A DNA stretch of 64,000 bases from Adiantum capillus-veneris (lineage: Eukaryota; Streptophyta; Polypodiopsida; Polypodiales; Pteridaceae), in assembly GCA_014529385.2 (NCBI GenBank), contig CM043944.1, positions 51,061,768-51,125,767 of the forward strand, written 5' to 3'. Below, piece by piece: positions 33,425-43,728 of the stretch. The position numbers were made by a program, and so were the translations under genes. The first letter of the stretch is position 1, and each line of letters starts with the position of its first letter. The notes below the pieces were generated by a model. The model was given only the letters and a program-made list of their open reading frames with translations, ran no database searches and was not told the DNA's origin.

Positions 33425-35324
33425 GTAAGGTCTCTGCCACCCTTGGAGAAGGGATTCCCATGTAAAGGATTAATATCAGGCCATTTTGATCATTAGTAGA
33501 AAGTTTCTATTTTTGGTAGTTTTCCACCTTTGATGTACTAATGATGAATATATTGATGTAAACATTTCAAAAATAAAATTTTAACTTTTTCATCATCTTT
33601 GTCCAAATCTAGTAAGTTTTGAGGTGCTTGCATCCACCTCGACGTGACCATCTTGTCTAAATCTAACACGTCCTGAATTTCCATAAAAATAGCTATCTAC
33701 TTCAAAAATGCTAAATATAGCAGGTGTGTGCATCTGACACCTTAGCTTGTCATCCTCAAAATTTTCTTTTAATAGCATCTTATAGAATTAAATTTTGATA
33801 AGCCAAGATCACTCTAGACAATTAATTTTCATCCTAGTGTTAGTAAATTAATTCCTAAGTCTAAGGTTTGTATGTGTATGCATGTGCATGGGTATGTATT
33901 TGTATGTGTAGGTATGTCCATCGATTCCCATAAGTGACCCATAGCCATGGACCCATCTCTTATATATTAATTGACTATGAACATGGGGGCACTACATGAG
34001 GTGTACACCCAAAAGGGTTAAGAGGGACTCCTCTAATGACTAAGTGGGATCTTGTGACATCTTTACACATTCTTTTAGCAAAAGGGGGCAAGTAGGGGAG
34101 TTATGGGGTTGATTTGGACAACAAGGAACCTCCAAACTCTATATAAAGGTCATTCCCACTCAGCTTTACACACACTTGAACACACATTGGAGATAGGGAG
34201 ACTCTGTTGGTGTGGCTACTTGTTGGTGAAGATTCAACAAGGCTTTGAGAGATCAATAATGCAAAAGCACATTTGAATAATGTAAATCTATTATTCAATC
34301 AAGTTATTATCAATTTCTTCTCTCAATTAGAATCCTTTCCAATTGTTGGCGTATTATTATTCAATTGGAATCCTTTCCAATTACTACCATATTGTTATTC
34401 AATTCGAATCCTTGCTAGTCTATTATCAAATTCTATACTCTTATTTACCTGTCCTCAATTGGAAATCAACAATCATTATACTTATTTTATGGTAATTTCT
34501 CTATATTACAAAGTAATGAAGGTCTCACTGTTGATGACATAATCAATTGTGTTGACTGCATGCATAATTCTTTATCAATGTATCATAGATGTTTGCATGA
34601 ACTAGGTAATCATATTCAAGAATTTTGTCTAACTAAAATGATGAAATGTTCTTGCAAGTAGGTAAAAGTGATTAATCATATGATTAGTGTATGGGTTAAA
34701 ATGCATGTTTATCATAAGATTATGGTAGGATTAAGCAAGCATATGTTTTTGGTTTAACGTGTGGAATAACCATATATGTTTTGGAATTAAAACGCTTATA
34801 ATCATTTAACCTACTTCCGTTTGATTCTTATACTTTAACTTACAACTTCTCAAGTTAAGTTAAGTATCTAGAAGTGGGTATGGCACCCAAGAGAACTTGG
34901 TATGGTGGATCACACGATCACGAAGCCAAAACTAGTGATGGTAAATGCAAAGGAAAGAACCCGATGAATGAGGATGTGCCACTTATCTCACAAAGTGATG
35001 TTATTGCTTATGAAAAGGTAGGAGACTTTTTTTTTGTTCAATGCATCATGGGTAATTAGGAAGGAGAAAACTACCTAAACATTCGGTCACTCCCAATTTG
35101 AAAGTACATCAATTGAACTTGTTAATTTTTCTTTAGTTGTATTCATATGGAAGGATGGTTTGAGGATGTATTGTCTGAAGTAGGAAAGAAATGTTTTCCT
35201 AGTAGAAAAACTCTCGAACCTTCTCTATTCAAAATCCTATAGCGATATATTCAAAAATCCCTTTGATATCCAGGGAGAAGGGCTTAGCGGAGTGAACGCT
35301 AAAGCAACACACATCTGCGGCGGT

Positions 35325-35425
35325 GGGTGTGTGCCCAGAATGCAAGATATTACTTTTGGGTTTGTGCCCAGGTTGGAAGTTAGTCCCTATAGGTTTGTGC
35401 CCAGATTGCAGGACAATTTAGTTGT
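35325..35425 (+). repeat. Three short repeats with GTGTGCCCAG/GTTTGTGCCCAG core
   Basis: Three units of about 45 bases, each with GGTTTGTGCCCAG (first copy GGGTGTGTGCCCAG) followed by a purine-rich TTGCAGGA-like tail. In one frame they read VPRMQD, VPRLEV and VPRLQD. Meaning unknown. Confidence 0.6.
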
Positions 35426-36019
35426 ATGGGCAGCTAAAGACATCGGGAGCTATAAACTTGCACCAAGAGGAGTGAACTCTTGGGGTTGGGATATTTTAAT
35501 GAAGAAGGGTCGTATGTTGTTTTCTTCTAGAAAATATTTTTTTGGTTCCACTTTGATCATTCTTAAAGGGATGTTTTATTAAACTTGTGATGGGAATCTC
35601 AAAAAGGAATTTTGTGTATGAACAATCATGTGGTAGTAATTAGAAAACAGGTTAAAAGTGTGAGTGTGGGGTGGAAAGTGGGGGCTGGCTCAAGTTGCAA
35701 GTCAAAGATGGGTGGTCTTGATTAGTCAAGAAACTCTGCTCCTCATTGATAAAAGAAGCAAGACTAGAGACTCATTGTGCCAAGAGTTAAGAAGTTCCAA
35801 TTGTACGTGCCTCTAAAAATTATGGGGGAAAAGGCATTTGGGGTTTCTCTCTTTTGGAAGGTGAGAATTAGGAACGTTAGATTATTGTATTAGTTCATGC
35901 TTTCCCTGCAAGACAAGGCAAGGAAACCTTTTCAATGGCTTGGACTCAAGTTACTTGGTGACAAGGGTTTGTTCATTAGAAATCTTGTCGATCCTGACTA
36001 TGCTTTTCTCAATCGATTC

Positions 36020-36230
36020 GGACCTAGCAGCTTGTCAAGTACCCTCCTATTTCCAAATGGATATGGTAAAGGGGAGGGGAACTCACATGTGGTATTAGAG
36101 CCTAGGTTAGGAAACTGGAAAAATCAATTAGGACCTAGCAACCTGTCAAGTACCCTCCTATTTCCAAATGGATATGGTAAAGGGGAGGGGACCTCACACG
36201 TGGTATCAGAGCCTAGGTTAGGAAACTGAA
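36020..36230 (+). repeat. 111-bp tandem duplication spanning a PBS-like site
   Basis: Unit one 36020-36130, unit two 36131-36230, from GGACCTAGCA to TTAGGAAACTG. Each unit contains an AGGGGAGGGG purine run and a TGGTAT[C/T]AGAGCC site. The second has the intact copia-type PBS sequence, the first a one-base variant. Confidence 0.85.
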
Positions 36231-37072
36231 AAAATCATTATTGTTTGAAAATTTGGAAAAATGAATTGAAGACTTAAATTTGAGAACTTACCATCATTGA
36301 TGCTTGACGAAGATGTTGATGTTGAGTATCGCAAGTTCAAGACCTTTGAGATAATGTATTTTGAGACTTGTCACTCTTCAAATTTTGCTTTTCGATGCAA
36401 CATGATGAAGATTTTGATGGAGACTTTCTCTCCTCCATCAAGAAGAATCCAAAGGGGATGGTAATTTGCATGGGGGAATGTGACGGTGGCATCTTTTACA
36501 TCAATATGAAGAAGCTCTAATGCCTCTCCTCTAATCCAAAGAAGCTTTGGTGGGGGAAAGAGCTGCGAGTTATCCAACTTTACTACTTCCTCGGTACTAC
36601 TAGAGATGATTACACTGTTATCTCTAAGGATGGCCTTGACATGAACTTAAATGAATGGGTTTTCAATCAAGTGGTGAAAGTGATTCCTACTTACGATCAA
36701 ACCCATTTTTGCCCCTATCATCTTTCCCCGAAATAAGAGTCTTGTATTCTATGAACCCCACAAAGATGTGTATAAAAGCTACTACTTAAATGAATAGTGG
36801 ATTGTAAAAACTTAACTACAAATACCTATCGATTGTATGACTATGTCCCTAGGAATCCGGCTCTAAGTATCATATAGATTTTTAGCAAAGCTAACCTTTG
36901 TATAGGTCGTAATAAAATAAAAAGATACTCATCTATGAGATCTCAACTTTGTACATATCTTGATATAAATAAAGTTGTGGCATCTTGAATTTAATAAAGA
37001 TAGTTGCTTTCCAAATTTTATCTTGAGTTGTGGAAGTTTAAAGCACTTGGCATTGCGTTAAGTCTGACAAAG

Positions 37073-37269
37073 TGCATCTAACATTTAGAATACCTCCATT
37101 GCTACACAATAAATCCACTCAACACCATCACACTATGTAACTGCATAATCATCTTCACATGAACAATCAAAACGACCTTCTAACTTCTTAAGATTTGAAA
37201 AGTGACCTTACTAGACTAAGGTTCATACATATGTCAAAAAGTAATCATCCTAAGTATTAGACCTTAACA
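37073..37269 (-). repeat. Element Y 5' LTR, outer part
   Basis: Aligns with 10933-11120 up to ATTAGACCTTAACA. It ends exactly where copia X resumes. Confidence 0.78.
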
Positions 37270-37680
37270 CCTTATTGAAACCAAGCTCTTAGTTAGCTTT
37301 GGCACATGTCCAACACCTCAAAGCATGAACTCAATACCATTACACATACAAAACTTCACATCTCCAATGCCACATTTCTCAAGATGATGAGAATCACCCA
37401 GCTTAATTGAACCATGTCTAGTGGCATAGCTGGAGAACCATTCCTTGTGACAAGTAATATGAAAAGCATCACCTGAGTCAACGATCCAGTTCTATGCATA
37501 GCATTTTCCAAGAGCTAATAATGTCTATGGACTAAAATCAAAAGTGAAGAGTAGTACATATGATGGCTCCAACACGTGAAGAACAACATCAACATGTGAA
37601 AACTCAACGACATTGAGCTCCTCCATCTTTATTATGCTTTTAGGAGGTGCAAGAATTTGAGTTCTACCAAACATCAAGCG
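37270..37680 (-). pseudogene. Old copia element X: protease part
   Basis: Minus strand reads from a gag-protease linker (MEELNVVEFSHVDVV, about 37630) into a copia protease: WIVDSGDAFHITCHKEWF, LGDSHHLEKCGIGDV, then HVPKLTKSLVSI next to 37270. Few stops. The catalytic DSG is kept. The next residues of the same protein are at 10730 on the far side of element Y. Confidence 0.8.
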
Positions 37681-37744
37681 AACTTATCCGAGCAAGCTCA
37701 AAACCGAGCAAAATTATTTAGTGAGTTTCTCACGTATATATATA

Positions 37745-37996
37745 CTCTCGGGGGGTGCACTTTGTAATCATGTTAATGCATAACGTGAGTTCAAAAGGAG
37801 GGGTTTTAAAATGAAAAAAAAATTAGGCAATTTAATAGAGATACATTAAAATAAGGGGTGTTTATATTCAATTTTGGAAAAAAAATCCTAAAATAAGGAG
37901 TCATTTTATTCATTCAGACATGTTAAAAGAGGGGTTTTTTTAATACCCCATGAACACACGTTATATAGGGGGTAACTGAATGGTGAACCCCCCAAG
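37745..37996. mobile_element. Candidate 250-bp MITE with GGGGGG inverted ends
   Basis: The left end CTCTCGGGGGGTGCAC and the right end, read inverted as CTTGGGGGGTTCAC, are similar. Further matching blocks (ATAACGTGAGTTC and ATAACGTGTGTTC) make imperfect inverted repeats of roughly 70 bp. Both ends abut TATATA, which would fit a TA duplication of Tc1/mariner type, but the A/T repeats make the exact ends uncertain. Confidence 0.45.
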
Positions 37997-38024
37997 TATA
38001 TACTTCTTTTCTAAAAAGAGATAT

Positions 38025-38138
<114 letters not shown>

Positions 38139-38215
38139 GCAATGGTAGGACCGGGAAGTAGGCCAAGGGCCAGGGATTGAATGGCTCAGTACGGCTAGGA
38201 GAATGAGAATTTCTC
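38139..38215 (+). repeat. Gypsy LTR fragment next to microsatellite
   Basis: About 70 bp (ATGGTAGGACCGGGAAGTAGG to GCTAGGAG) nearly matching 39325-39395, the start of another LTR copy. It looks like a truncated LTR joined to the CA/GA repeat. Confidence 0.7.
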
Positions 38216-38641
38216 ACGGTTGGTACCTTGGTGTGACTGCATTTTCACGTTCTATTATGGCCCAACTTATGTTGCAAGGCTTTCACGTAAGTACCTGGAA
38301 AGTCTCGCCATGAAATTGCGGTTCGAATTTGTTTGTATTAACTGCATGCACACTAGGTGTTATGGGCCCTAGTGTTTAACACAGATTTGTTTGGAGATGC
38401 ATGCAAATTCATGGACTTTATTATTTCTGCAAGTGTTTGCACTTCAAGTGCAACCTCTCTAGCGGATTTAGTATGAGTTCACACCCGGCCATATACGATA
38501 ATGGTTTAGTATGGGTGTTTGTGATTGGATGATCTAAACTCTATGAGTTTACTTCGCTAAAAGTCACATCAAGTATCTGATTGGAACCTCAATTGGTTAG
38601 TCGTAGGTTATCGTCAGTCACGGAAGACTGTCTTTAATTGA

Positions 38642-39310
38642 TTGGGAAAAACACCTCACTATTATTCTCTGCTATTCATCCTACGTTGGATGGAAAGATT
38701 ACAAGATTTCTATTTAGTACTAAAGGATATGATAAGTGCATACGTTAGCAAAAACCGACACAACTGGATCGATTACCTTTTTGGTTTGGAGTTTGCTTCA
38801 TATGATGAAAGGCATGTTGCGACTAGTTTTAGTCTTTGCCTGTTATTCTCAAGTTCTCAACCTTCATCATCAGTTTTGATGAGGTTGGCTTACTGGCAAG
38901 AAACAACAGCAAGTCGAGGACTTGGTTGTCGCTGATGAGTATGTCAACATATTACTTTCATGGAGAAGAGGTTTTATTGCACGTTCTAGTACCTCCAGAA
39001 AGCCTGAAACCTGGGTTTGTATTTAGACACCTATTAATTGTGATAACTCGTTTAGCATTCTTAAGTGAGTTCTACATGGAGTCTTCATGCTATGTTGGTT
39101 ATGAGTCGGTTAACCAAGACGGTTGCACATGGACAACAATGTGAAAAATCAAGATGCTAATCTTGACTTCATTGTGAACCTCCTACTGAACCGCGTTCCG
39201 CTCTAACAAACCGTTGGATCCATGAGGAATGCCACGGTGGAAAACATTAGTGTTCTTATGAAGATACCATCACTTGTGTTTGTGAGGACAAAAATGCTTC
39301 TCCAAGGGGG
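38642..39310 (+). pseudogene. Gypsy integrase C-terminal remnant
   Basis: Degraded plus-strand gypsy pol: LKDMISAYVSKNRHNWIDYL, then FGLEFASYDERHVATSF in the integrase core end, GEEVLLHV and LKPGFV in the next frame, and VRTKMLLQGG at about 39285-39312 just before an LTR. That ending is shared with 51110-51160 (minus). Several frame changes. A chromovirus-like group is likely from the motif set. Confidence 0.75.
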
Positions 39311-39316
39311 GAGTAA

Positions 39317-39615
<299 letters not shown>

Positions 39616-39920
39616 CTCCAAACCCAAACAATAAATGTCAGTACCATTTCTTTCAATCATGATTATACAAATCTCGTCATCCTTATACATGTCACTATTG
39701 CTAGCAAAAATATGTTTTCTTGGAAACTTAAATATATATCAATTTAACAAGTAAGTTCACAAAGATGGAAGATGCGACTCCTTTCCATTTTGGATCATTT
39801 GACATTTGTCCAAAAATGATTCGTGGGAAAAACCCAGTAGCAATACCACAAAGTAAAACTTACTTTAGTAGTGCTACATTCTAGAGAGGCACCTACCTAA
39901 GATTAATTAAGCTAATTCTC

Positions 39921-41143
39921 TAGAACCTCAACATCCCCATCGTCAATCTCTATTTGAAAATCCTTGGTATCCTTGCCATCCACAAAGCAACCCATAGAAA
40001 CACAGTACGAAGAATTCCCTTTACTGTGCTAGCAAGCTCCTTTGCCATTGGACAAGGATGCATCATACGAGCAATCTCAATCACATCATCGAGAGAAATG
40101 TTACGATTGTGCTTGATGTTCTTAAATGTATAAGGAGAAGGAAGAGGAATCTGTAGGTTGGAAACCAGCCAAGAGCTCATGGGGCACAAGCATGGAGCAA
40201 AACCTTGTCACCAATGCTAGGACTTAGGGGCAAGCAGAAGAAGAAGAAAAATTCAATTGAGTGTTGCAGCGGCTTGCATGGTCAGATTAATAGGAGGAAT
40301 TCTGACAATGCAACTATGAGAGTAGCCAGCAATCATGAGAAGACCTGCAGTATAATAATGTCATAAATGCAAATGATGGCATATCTATTGTTTCTATCAG
40401 TTGGCTTCATCATTGTGGTATTAATTATGCATTAAATAGACAGGATTCCGACTGTCAAAGCTCGACCTCTAGGAAGGGAGACATTGTTGCATGAAACTCC
40501 GAGCGGATTAACAAGGCCCTTAGCGCACTAATCATGAGCAACACCAGCTATCTTCAGAGGCCATGTTCACACCAGAGCACAGGCGCCCACCACAGCAATA
40601 CTCGTTCTTGAGCAAGGATTATAGTGCGTTTAGCTACTATTTTAGTCCCGCGAGGAACAGTAGCTGTAGCAATGCACTCATCTTCTTCCTATTGTGCTCG
40701 GGCTCCTTGAGGGCTTTGATCACAAGGGCAGCGGTGCTAATTGCTCCCCTACTTCTAGTCCTGCTCCAATTCGGTGTCACCATTGAGGGAGTGGAGCCAC
40801 CTATAAACTCCAGTAGATGGTAGACATGAAGCTGAGTTCAGAGTGATGCATGTTTTGCACCCACGATCAAGATGCAATGTAGATAAAGAAAGGGCAGCAA
40901 GAATATGAGGAGGTGTTTTTTGTTCGTTTAACAAGAGGGGAGGTTGAAGATGCCTCTTCATTGGCACCCAAGATCTGGCCTCTGGGTCTGTTGCCCAAGA
41001 AGGTAGAAGAGGACATCGCCAAGGAGACTACCAAGCACTGGAAGGGCCAGCGCGTTATTGTCAAGTTCACTGTCTAGAATCATCAAGCCAATGTTTTTGT
41101 CGTCCCTTCCACTGTCTACGAGGGATCCAAATTTGGGCGGCAT
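39921..41143 (-). pseudogene. RPL12: RPL12 (60S ribosomal protein L12) pseudogene with internal inversion
   Basis: Pieces of L12, a conserved protein of the large-subunit stalk base. On the minus strand: MPPKFGS at 41143-41123; STAALVIKALKEPEHNRK at about 40735-40680; [18 protein letters not shown] and [13 protein letters not shown] at 40125-40020; and, in another frame, [18 protein letters not shown] to about 39921. The missing middle lies between the first two pieces but on the opposite (plus) strand, about 40890-41115: [54 protein letters not shown]. So a central block has been inverted in place. The 500-bp gap before KNIKH may be an intron. A CT-rich leader with AACCCTAC, a telo-box-like motif of ribosomal protein genes, lies at 41145-41240. 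Non-functional. Confidence 0.88.
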
Positions 41144-41240
41144 CTCTGTCGATTTCCTCTCCTTTCTTTCTGCTGCTTCTGCTTCTGCTTCTGCTTCTGC
41201 TTATGTTCTTGCAACCCTACGTTGACCTCACTCACTCAAC

Positions 41241-41351
<111 letters not shown>

Positions 41352-41540
41352 TTGAGAGAATTGGCATATTGAGATGATCGAATCAGCCGTTAAAAACAAT
41401 CTAACCCCTTATGCCTTCACAAGAGGGAAACACGAAGTAAAATTTTTAGATCAAGCCCAAGGAAAAAAAAAATGCCTCATCTGTGTCTCAACTAAAACCT
41501 CTCTAGCTTGGAAAAACTCTAGGCTACAAGTCAAAATACA

Positions 41541-41917
41541 CTAAGCTGTCGGGATAGCAATCCCTCCTGCTACTTGATCTAGATCCCTTTGTCAACAATG
41601 TCAATTTTCTCAAGTTTCTTTAGAACATCACAAGCAATGGAGCCACTGCTTTTTCCAAAATGTGAAGGGCAATTGCCGTTACTTTTCCTTCCTCCGTATA
41701 TTTTTTGGAAAGCACCCACACCAACTCCTCCACGCAGATAGATCTTCCTAGCCATTGAAGGTGCTTTGATACAATACCAATATGGGTCATAGAGGGCAAG
41801 ATCCTCAATGTCAGCCCATGCATGAAAGCACCTCAATCTTGCCAGAGAGCTTCAAGTGGGCCGCATATACATGCACAAACTGGACACCTCCTTCACCGTT
41901 AATTTTACGGTTGCCAT
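41541..41917 (-). pseudogene. RPS19: RPS19 (40S ribosomal protein S19) pseudogene
   Basis: Starts MATVKLTVKEV at 41917. It continues in a shifted frame as [18 protein letters not shown], then [19 protein letters not shown], then [27 protein letters not shown] and LEKIDIVD. After a short deletion the C-terminus [13 protein letters not shown] ends at 41541. This is nearly full-length S19 of the small subunit, without introns, but with at least three frameshifts and loss of the DPKGGRRI-like segment. Its start is 160 bp from the RALF pseudogene start on the other strand. Confidence 0.9.
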
Positions 41918-41968
41918 GGCTGCTGATTGCACGATAGAGTTCAGCACGCTCGCGCTAGAAGAGGAACT

Positions 41969-41986
41969 CTCTCTCTCTCTCTCTCT

Positions 41987-42063
<77 letters not shown>
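41969..42063. repeat. Palindromic (CT)n(GA)n microsatellite
   Basis: A short CT run passes straight into a longer GA run, so the sequence is its own inverse complement at the centre (41989). It lies between the divergent RPS19 and RALF pseudogene starts. Confidence 0.95.
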
Positions 42064-42064
<1 letters not shown>

Positions 42065-42078
42065 AGCAAGTTGTGGGG

Positions 42079-42429
42079 ATGATGGGGAGCAAGCAGTGGT
42101 GTTGACTCTCTCTCCTTTTGCTGCTAGCCATAGCAGCAGTTGCCGGTGCAGGCGACAGGCCAACCGCTGCAAGCGCGGATGGCTACTGTGACATCGTGAT
42201 GAGTGGGCAATGTGGGATGGGAGGATTGATGAATGAGTAAGAGATGATCAGAAGAATGATGGTAGCCTGTCTAGGCACCCGTTACATCAGCTATGGTGCT
42301 CTTTTGTGGGATAGTGTGCCTTGTTCGCATACGGGGCGGTCCTACTACAGCTGCCGCGATTCCAGACCGGCAAACCCATACACCAGAGGCTGTAGCCGCA
42401 TCACCCATTGCTACCGTCATGTTAGCTAA
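42079..42429 (+). pseudogene. RALF: RALF peptide hormone precursor pseudogene
   Basis: A RALF (rapid alkalinization factor) prepropeptide in one frame with two stops. ATG at 42079; TGA at codon 9, just before a hydrophobic signal peptide core (LSLLLLLAIAAVAGA); TAA in the propeptide (about 42238). Before the mature peptide, RRMMVACLG stands where the RRILA-type cleavage site normally is. The mature part keeps the family hallmarks: TRYISYGALLWDSVPC with the YISY receptor-binding motif, GRSYYSC, ANPYTRGCSRITHC, and all four cysteines. Only the two stops prevent reading; the mature peptide itself is intact. RALFs are secreted ligands of FERONIA-type receptor kinases. Confidence 0.9.
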
Positions 42430-42549
42430 ACAGGACCAGGACATCATCCCATTGTAAGAAACTTCAAGCTTACCCATAGGCACAAAAGCCCCCACATTTG
42501 AGCAATCTAACCAAAAAAGAAGGAACAGAGAATCAAAATCTCCGAACCA

Positions 42550-42935
42550 ATGGGCCATATAAAGGCTAGAGCTATAGGAGCACCAATTTTTGTCTCTCCA
42601 CATGAAGAGGTAATCAAGACACTCAAATTGTACGATGCCAGCAAAGGTGGTAGACCAGACTTGGAGGCTGGCAGCATCATTCAGATTAACGACCTTACGA
42701 TAAATCGCAGCAAAATAAATTTGTTGGCTCTGTTCCATGTGTAGAAGTTGGTGATCAGTTTTACTTTCGAATGGAAATATGTCGTGTTAGTATGCATGGG
42801 CCTATTCAAGGGGGTATTGAGTATCCAATAATAAAAGAAAGAGAGTACAAAGTTCCCGTTGTGACAAGCATTATCTCTTCATGAGGATATGATGCCATGG
42901 ATACCGGGGAGGAGCTTGTTTATACAACTGCTCCA
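42550..42935 (+). pseudogene. SUVH-type histone methyltransferase fragment (SRA domain)
   Basis: Reads EEVIKTLKLYDASKGGRPDL, EAGSIIQINDLTINRSK, then after a one-base shift near 42718 VGSVPCVEVGDQFYFRME, HGPIQGGIEYP and YKVPVVTSIISS, a stop, and GYDAMDTGEELVY. This matches the pre-SRA helix and the first two thirds of the SRA (YDG) domain of plant SUVH proteins, which bind methylated DNA and methylate H3K9. The rest of SRA, pre-SET and SET are absent. No introns are needed within the fragment; plant SUVH1/3-type genes often lack introns there. Confidence 0.88.
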
Positions 42936-43008
42936 TGTAAGAAAATGGACTTCTTCTTGAGCGATCAGTAGCAGATGGTAAGCAGAAGCAGTTGCAGCAT
43001 AAGCAATC

Positions 43009-43330
43009 ATGACGGTAAGTGCCACAACCGCGGATGCAAGCACGGAGAGGCCACACCAACCCCATTAGGTGCTCCAATTGTGGGTGATGTGTGCCCACTG
43101 TCAAGCAATTTCTTGTAAGGAACATTGTTGAACAAGCTGTTGTGAGAGATGTGCAGGATGCTTGCGTTTCTGATGTGTACGCAACTTCCCAAGCTTTACG
43201 CCTAAATGTAGTACTGTGTTTCATGCGCCATTCACTCTCACGTTGTCCGTATGAGATCCCAGAGTTCCAGAGCCACCATAGAGATTTAGATGCAAGCAGG
43301 ATATGTAGAACGAGAATCAGCGTACCAATG
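43009..43330 (+). pseudogene. RPS26: RPS26 (40S ribosomal protein S26) pseudogene
   Basis: Start ATG at 43009 (MT, then frameshifts). KCHNRGCKHGEATP corresponds to the basic N-terminus; NPIRCSNCG, a stop, then CVPTVKQF supply the zinc-binding cysteines; LVRNIVEQAVVRDVQDAC is unmistakable S26. Next, in another frame, LPKLYA, YCVSCAIHSHVV and RMRSQ. The C-terminus fades near 43330. At least three frameshifts and two stops. It lies 75 bp after the SUVH fragment on the same strand. Confidence 0.88.
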
Positions 43331-43558
43331 TTCCTGTTGTTAGGAAGTGAAGAGGTGTCTAATTAGTGCATAATCCAGGAGAGGAAGAAGGCTCATGAAT
43401 TTTGACTTCTATCATAGAACTCTTAGAAGATGCATGCTATGAGCATTGCCAATGTGGTTGAAGCCATCAATTGGATGGACGTTGAGTGACTTTTGAGTCT
43501 TTTGGACGGGCTTATATCTTATGTTTTGGAAATGTCTTTCTAAAGTTTTTTCCAAAAA

Positions 43559-43560
<2 letters not shown>

Positions 43561-43631
<71 letters not shown>
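43561..43631. repeat. (AG)n microsatellite
   Basis: About 70 bp of AG, the source of a false Ser/Leu ORF on the minus strand. Confidence 0.98.
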
Positions 43632-43634
<3 letters not shown>

Positions 43635-43728
43635 TCTGACTTGCTTCTGAGACTCTAAGAGTGCGTGACAGAGAGAAGCCCTGCGAGTGAGCAAGACATG
43701 ACACTGGAAATTCACTAAACTCAGCTGA

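Larger units (their letters stand above)
33425..37072. other. 3.6-kb unassigned insertion in the Y 5' LTR
   Basis: Splits the Y LTR; the two breakpoints lack an obvious target duplication and about 45 bp of LTR may be lost. It contains a TATA-like CTCTATATAAAGG (about 34137) and a TGGTATCAGAGCC (about 36200) that looks like a copia PBS, so part may be a decayed copia-type element on the plus strand. After it, broken frames include an acidic KNPKGMVICMGECDGG peptide (about 36445), which I do not recognise. No RT, integrase or transposase seen. Confidence 0.5.
10731..37269 (-). mobile_element. Gene-carrying LTR element Y, heavily nested
   Basis: Bounded by two diverged copies of a roughly 390-bp LTR: 10731-11120, and 33273-33424 plus 37073-37269. 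The minus strand reads TGTTAAGGTC...ATTATACA. The flanks are two halves of one copia protease-integrase gene: VPKLTKSLVSI ends beside 37270 and GQVDDLGYTT starts at 10730, with a degenerate target duplication (CCTTAT/CCTAC on the plus strand). A TGGCGA-type PBS next to the inner LTR edge (33254-33271) supports minus orientation. After removing B, Z and the LTR insertion the interior is about 7.7 kb. It holds an H3-like ORF, two antisense genes and two unknown sense ORFs, and no recognisable RT or integrase. I infer a non-autonomous element that acquired genes. A clear polypurine tract before the 3' LTR is not visible. Confidence 0.72.

Noticed and set aside
10731-37269. Two independent solo LTRs instead of one element Y
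   Set aside because: Neither LTR has its own target duplication, whereas the outer flanks of the pair rejoin a copia frame and the inner edge has a PBS.
38642-39310. A functional gypsy integrase
   Set aside because: Only the C-terminal third remains, in several frames.
40890-41115. A separate plus-strand gene overlapping RPL12
   Set aside because: It is the missing central part of the same RPL12 protein, inverted.
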